A DNA stretch of 64,000 nt from Clostridiaceae bacterium (lineage in GTDB: Bacteria; Bacillota; Clostridia; Saccharofermentanales; DTU023). Location of the stretch: the NCBI GenBank assembly GCA_012841015.1, contig DUVN01000005.1, positions 62,001 through 126,000 of the forward strand, read 5' to 3'. Below, piece by piece: positions 60,106 through 64,000 of the stretch. Within the stretch, counting starts at the first letter, position 1; every line of letters starts with the position of its first letter. The position numbers and the translations under genes are program-made. Below the pieces are notes generated by a model that had not been told where the DNA came from, ran no database searches, and worked only from the letters and a program-made list of their open reading frames with translations.

Positions 60106-60564
60106 TCACTCGATAACTTCAGCAATCAATTCAATTTCAACACTTGCATTTCCCGGCAAACCAGCAACACCGATTGCAGCGCGGGCATGCTGCCCCTTTT
60201 CACCAAAGGCATCTTCTATTAAATCTGAGGCACCGTTTACTATTGATGGCTGATTTCCGTAGTCACCGTACGTATTAACAAATCCCGTCACTTTGATGAT
60301 TCTTAGATTATCTAAGTCAGCGTAAGCGGCAAGTGCGCTAATACAACGTAAACATGCAATTTTTGCAGATTCATACCCGTCATCATCACTTACATCACGT
60401 CCTAATTTGCCAGCATAAAGAAGTTCCCCCTCTACAACTGAAGTCTGGCCTGATGCAAATAACAAGTTACCGGAACGCTGAACAGGAACATAACGAGCTC
60501 CAGGCTTCGGACACTCAACAAGCTGAACACCCATTTCCAGCAATTTACGTTCTACTTGTGTCAT
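60106..60564 (-). CDS. RidA/YjgF-family enamine/imine deaminase-like protein
   Basis: GNLLFASGQTSVVEGELLYAGKLGRDVSDDDGYESAKIACLRCISAL; RAAIGVAGLPGNASVEIELIAE. Confidence 0.9.
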   Translation of the reverse strand: MTQVERKLLEMGVQLVECPKPGARYVPVQRSGNLLFASGQTSVVEGELLYAGKLGRDVSDDDGYESAKIACLRCISALAAYADLDNLRIIKVTGFVNTYGDYGNQPSIVNGASDLIEDAFGEKGQHARAAIGVAGLPGNASVEIELIAEVIE

Positions 60565-60584
60565 TATAAAAACCTCCCCAAAAT

Positions 60585-61604
60585 CTATCTTTGTACTCTT
60601 CCAGATTTGTCACCTTCCATAAGTCTTTCAATATCGAGTAAACCCACTCGATTAAAATCATGCTCGATGGAATGCTTCAAGCAAGAAGCAGCGACAGCAA
60701 AACACACAGCACGCTGCGGCGCATACGATGAGGCTAAAGCATAAATTAATGCACCAGCAAAAGAATCGCCTGCACCAATTCTATCAACAATGTGAATTCT
60801 ATATTTTGGAGCGAAATGCGCCTGTTCGTCAACATAGAGCATTCCGCTCCAATCATTAATGGTGGCAGAGATACTCCCACGTAATGAAAAAGCAACACCG
60901 ACAAATCCAAATCTATCTGTCAGTTCCTTTGCCATTATTTTGTATCCTTCCTTAGAAAGCTCTCCACTCGTTACATCTGAGTCGCGCAATGAAACACCGA
61001 ACACATCACTTGCATCTGCCTCATTTCCAATCAGGTAGTCGACATATTCCATTAGCTTCGACATGGTTTTTGCGGCTTCACTACGAGACCATAATTTCGC
61101 TCTATAGTTCAGATCACAACTAACAATTAGTCCTTTCGACTTAGCTGCGCGACAGGCAAATTCACATATCTCAGCCAAATTCTTACTGAGTGCAGGAGTA
61201 ATACCAGAAAAATGAAACCAATCAGCATCAGAAAAAACTTGATCCCAGTTGTAATCATCAAGACTCGATTCAGCAATCGCAGAATTCTCACGATCATAAA
61301 TAACCTTCGAAGGTCGATGTGAGTATCCGCGCTCAACAAAATAGATACCGAGTCGCTTTCCACCCTTGGCAACTTGCGAGGTATCCACACCATAACCTCT
61401 CAGCTCACGGATAACCGCATCACCCAAAGCATTGTCAGGCACCTTGGTGACAAAGGTAGCATCTGCACCGTAATTAGCAATGGAAACAGCAACGTTTGCC
61501 TCACTTCCTGCAAAAGAAGCTTCCAGCTCGCCCCGCTGAAATAGCTGAAAGAATCCACTCGGGTTCAATCGCAACATTATTTCCCCAAAAGTAACAACCT
61601 TCAC
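60585..61604 (-). CDS. PfkB-family sugar kinase, 2-keto-3-deoxygluconate kinase-like
   Basis: MKVVTFGEIMLRLNPSGFFQLFQ, FAGSEANVAVSIANYG, DRIGAGDSFAGALIYALAS. Confidence 0.9.
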   Translation of the reverse strand: MKVVTFGEIMLRLNPSGFFQLFQRGELEASFAGSEANVAVSIANYGADATFVTKVPDNALGDAVIRELRGYGVDTSQVAKGGKRLGIYFVERGYSHRPSKVIYDRENSAIAESSLDDYNWDQVFSDADWFHFSGITPALSKNLAEICEFACRAAKSKGLIVSCDLNYRAKLWSRSEAAKTMSKLMEYVDYLIGNEADASDVFGVSLRDSDVTSGELSKEGYKIMAKELTDRFGFVGVAFSLRGSISATINDWSGMLYVDEQAHFAPKYRIHIVDRIGAGDSFAGALIYALASSYAPQRAVCFAVAASCLKHSIEHDFNRVGLLDIERLMEGDKSGRVQR

Positions 61605-62152
61605 AATTTTCTTCTCAACCTTCTAAGTCTTTAGCAGACAATTTTGTTAGTGCACAAATGCCCCTCTTCAACAACGATCTTAAAATACATAATCCACTCA
61701 ACTCCTCACGCTACGACGGACGAAAAGACATTCCAATTAGTTGACGCCAATAAACCCATCAATGAGCGAAGAAAAGAGAGACTAGAGATGAGACTGAGAG
61801 AGACGTTAAAATACACAGAAGTAATAACTAAAACAGGAATCACAGCAACACAACTAGTTCCAAACCTCTAGATGCAACCGCAAATACTGTTCCATTTCTC
61901 GGTCTCCTACGTCGTTGCCTTTACTTCTCAAATGATGTAAATATTATAAGAGTCACGTTAATATTTGTCAATAGTTTATATAAAGTCAACAAAATTTGCT
62001 TAATATTTCTAGTTTGCAAAATATTTTATTGAAAAGTCCTCAATGAGTACTTCAGTTCAACAATAATCATTCTGTCAACTATGCATAGAGCTTTCCGGGG
62101 AAAAGCCCCCAATCCTGTGCAATTATTCTAATTAATTAATTTACTCCCTGAG

Positions 62153-63178
62153 CTAATCACTATCAAACCTATTAACCGTAACCATGTCCTTCTGGTCCAA
62201 AGCCTTATACACAGCCTCAACTAACTCAATAGTACGAAGACCATCAATATCATCCGCTCCAACTAGATCACTTCCTTCATTGATATGACGCAAATAATCA
62301 TCAAAAATATCTCCATGTTCCTTAACAATCAAGTTAGGGTAGTGCATTGAAAAATCTTCGTCAGAATATAACTCCAAGCGTTGATTATTGTATAGATCTA
62401 AAAAAGCAGCTCCTCTATTTCCTATAATCCGTAAAGTAACATCGCCCCACATAGGGTTCTCTGCACGTCGTGACCATGAAGCGTCAATCTGAAAAACTGC
62501 CCCCTTCGACATTGTTCCATGCAACACAGCAATGTCTTCAGTTTGAATATTACTGTGTAATGAACGTTTGGCAAAAGCGCTGACTTTTTCAAATTCTTCG
62601 CCAGTAAACCATCTTATTAAGTCTGCAACATGCACCGTATGATCTATGATGCATCCACCACCATTTTTCTCATGTGAAAGAACCCATTCAGGAACTCCTG
62701 GTTCATACATACAACCATGATTAGTTGCAGCGATTGCAAGTATTTTACCTAACGCTCCTTGGTCTATTGCTCTTTTTATACGTTGCACTGATGTATTAAA
62801 ACGACAGGGGAAAGTTGTAATAAATACAACACTATTAGATTTTACAGCCTCATGTATCCTTATTGCGTCATCGACGCTGGTAGCTATAGGTTTGTCACAA
62901 AAAATAACTTTACCAGCCTTTGCTGCTGCAATGCAATCTTCAGCATGACGATAATTTTCAGAGGTGATCAACACTGCATCAATTTCCGGATCTTCTAGCA
63001 ACTCCTCTCGACTTCCACAATATTTCGCATCAAACATAGAAATCCACGGTGCAGCGACCTTTTTATCATCATGGAAAATTGATTTAATCAAAATACGATC
63101 ACACATGTACTTTAAAGCAGGAATATGGTTACCTGTAGCATGTGGATGAGCTAAACTAAGAATACCTAAACGTAACAT
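62153..63178 (-). CDS. Gfo/Idh/MocA-family oxidoreductase
   Basis: DAVLITSENYRHAEDCIAAAKAGKVIFCDKPIATSVDDAIRI; VSAFAKR, GGGCIIDHTVHVADLIRWFTG. Confidence 0.93.
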   Translation of the reverse strand: MLRLGILSLAHPHATGNHIPALKYMCDRILIKSIFHDDKKVAAPWISMFDAKYCGSREELLEDPEIDAVLITSENYRHAEDCIAAAKAGKVIFCDKPIATSVDDAIRIHEAVKSNSVVFITTFPCRFNTSVQRIKRAIDQGALGKILAIAATNHGCMYEPGVPEWVLSHEKNGGGCIIDHTVHVADLIRWFTGEEFEKVSAFAKRSLHSNIQTEDIAVLHGTMSKGAVFQIDASWSRRAENPMWGDVTLRIIGNRGAAFLDLYNNQRLELYSDEDFSMHYPNLIVKEHGDIFDDYLRHINEGSDLVGADDIDGLRTIELVEAVYKALDQKDMVTVNRFDSD

Positions 63179-63199
63179 TGCGACCTCCGAAATAAATGA

Positions 63200-63646
63200 T
63201 TAAGACAAATAAGTTGATTTGCGAGTGCTATCTAACGCGTTCGCTATATCCTGCTTAGTATCAATAAAGCAAATGTCTTCAGATAAAAGGTGGCCTTGCG
63301 GAGAACTAAAAGGTTTCCAAATGATCAAAGACTTTTCAGTTACAATTTCAAAATTGCAACTGAAATCCTCTGAAACGTCATCAATAAAAAATCTAGATAT
63401 AGTATTATCGCCAAAAATTCCAATATAAGAGATCGCCCGTTCTGCATTAAGCGGCATAGCCTTCAGTTTCTCAATCCCTGCTAATTTTTCTACACGTTCT
63501 CTCCACATCAGCCAAGTTTCCATCAAACGACCTTCTGGGCACACACATTGGATGTTAATCTGTTCAATGGCACCAAGGTTCTTCTCAACTACAAGTGCAC
63601 AAGCCCGATCCCACGGATGCTCCTCAAAATAGAGCTGGCTTTTCAT
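63200..63646 (-). CDS. Hypothetical protein, uncharacterised
   Basis: Intact 148-aa ORF between a MocA-like oxidoreductase and a sugar ABC ATPase, same strand; no family recognised. Confidence 0.6.
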   Translation of the reverse strand: MKSQLYFEEHPWDRACALVVEKNLGAIEQINIQCVCPEGRLMETWLMWRERVEKLAGIEKLKAMPLNAERAISYIGIFGDNTISRFFIDDVSEDFSCNFEIVTEKSLIIWKPFSSPQGHLLSEDICFIDTKQDIANALDSTRKSTYLS

Positions 63647-63676
63647 ATCTCCTCCTTCATATTCAGGTAAATAGTC

Positions 63677-64000
63677 TTATTCATTTTTCACATCTAGATG
63701 AGAGGCAAAAGCTCTACTCATAATATTCTCTTCAGTAACATTCTCTGCACTAAACTCACCACTCAATCTGCCTGCTGACAGGACCAATATTCTGTCGCAA
63801 GCACCCATAATTTCAGGTAATTCAGATGAGATTAATATTACAGCCATATTGTCCCTTGCCATCTGCTCTATAAGCTGATGAATTTCCTTTTTTGCACCAA
63901 CATCTATACCACGCGTAGGTTCATCAAGAATTAGTAGTTTGGGATCGCAAGCTAACATTTTCGCAACACAACACTTTTGCTGATTCCCTCCCGACAATCT
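63677..64000 (-). CDS. Sugar ABC transporter ATP-binding protein, C-terminal module (partial, cut by window edge)
   Basis: LSGGNQQKCCVAKMLACDPKLLILDEPTRGIDVGAKKEIHQLIEQMA. Confidence 0.92.
   Translation of the reverse strand, partial: RLSGGNQQKCCVAKMLACDPKLLILDEPTRGIDVGAKKEIHQLIEQMARDNMAVILISSELPEIMGACDRILVLSAGRLSGEFSAENVTEENIMSRAFASHLDVKNE

Noticed and set aside
61644-61871. 75-aa plus-strand ORF upstream of the PfkB kinase
   Set aside because: No good ribosome-binding site, no recognisable domain, AT-rich intergenic setting.

Overview
This 64 kb window is bacterial chromosome, probably Firmicutes/Clostridia-like judging from gene order and family content. Nearly every gene lies on the minus strand. 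Only an NYN/LOTUS-type protein and a PP2C-like protein are on the plus strand. Three blocks can be recognised. (1) About 2.2-30 kb holds housekeeping genes: trmD-rimM-khpA-rpsP-ffh-ylxM-ftsY-smc-rnc-acpP, pgsA-recX-recA-murJ-cinA-ftsK, rnhA, pnp-rpsO, a TrmH/SpoU methylase and infC-rpmI-rplT, plus tRNA-Pro(GGG), tRNA-Trp(CCA) and an orphan Wzz/BY-kinase pair. (2) About 37.9-49.5 kb is a peptide/acyl-amino-acid scavenging island: an OppABCDF-type transporter, an M32 carboxypeptidase, an amidohydrolase, two tandem AstE/AspA-like proteins and a LysR regulator. (3) About 49.6-61.6 kb is a compact catabolic cluster: Eda, aminotransferase, Lrp, sugar ABC importer, SDR, MBL-fold hydrolase, ThrC-like PLP enzyme, M20 deacylase, RidA and a KDG-kinase-like PfkB protein. 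I read it as a candidate oxidised amino-sugar (e.g. N-acetylglucosaminate) pathway. The main non-coding observations are a five-copy ~82-bp tandem array of imperfect hairpins (28.16-28.54 kb) bracketed by a 19-bp direct repeat, a 37-bp direct repeat pair 3' of pnp, a LexA-type box and promoter at recA, a full-consensus promoter placed so that ylxM would be leaderless, and a leader/attenuator before infC with a likely ATC start. Other anomalies are a decayed CHAP-domain wall-hydrolase remnant, a PP2C-like protein missing a canonical metal-binding Asp, and two AspA-like paralogues missing the zinc-ligand Glu. No phage, transposase or cas genes were recognised.
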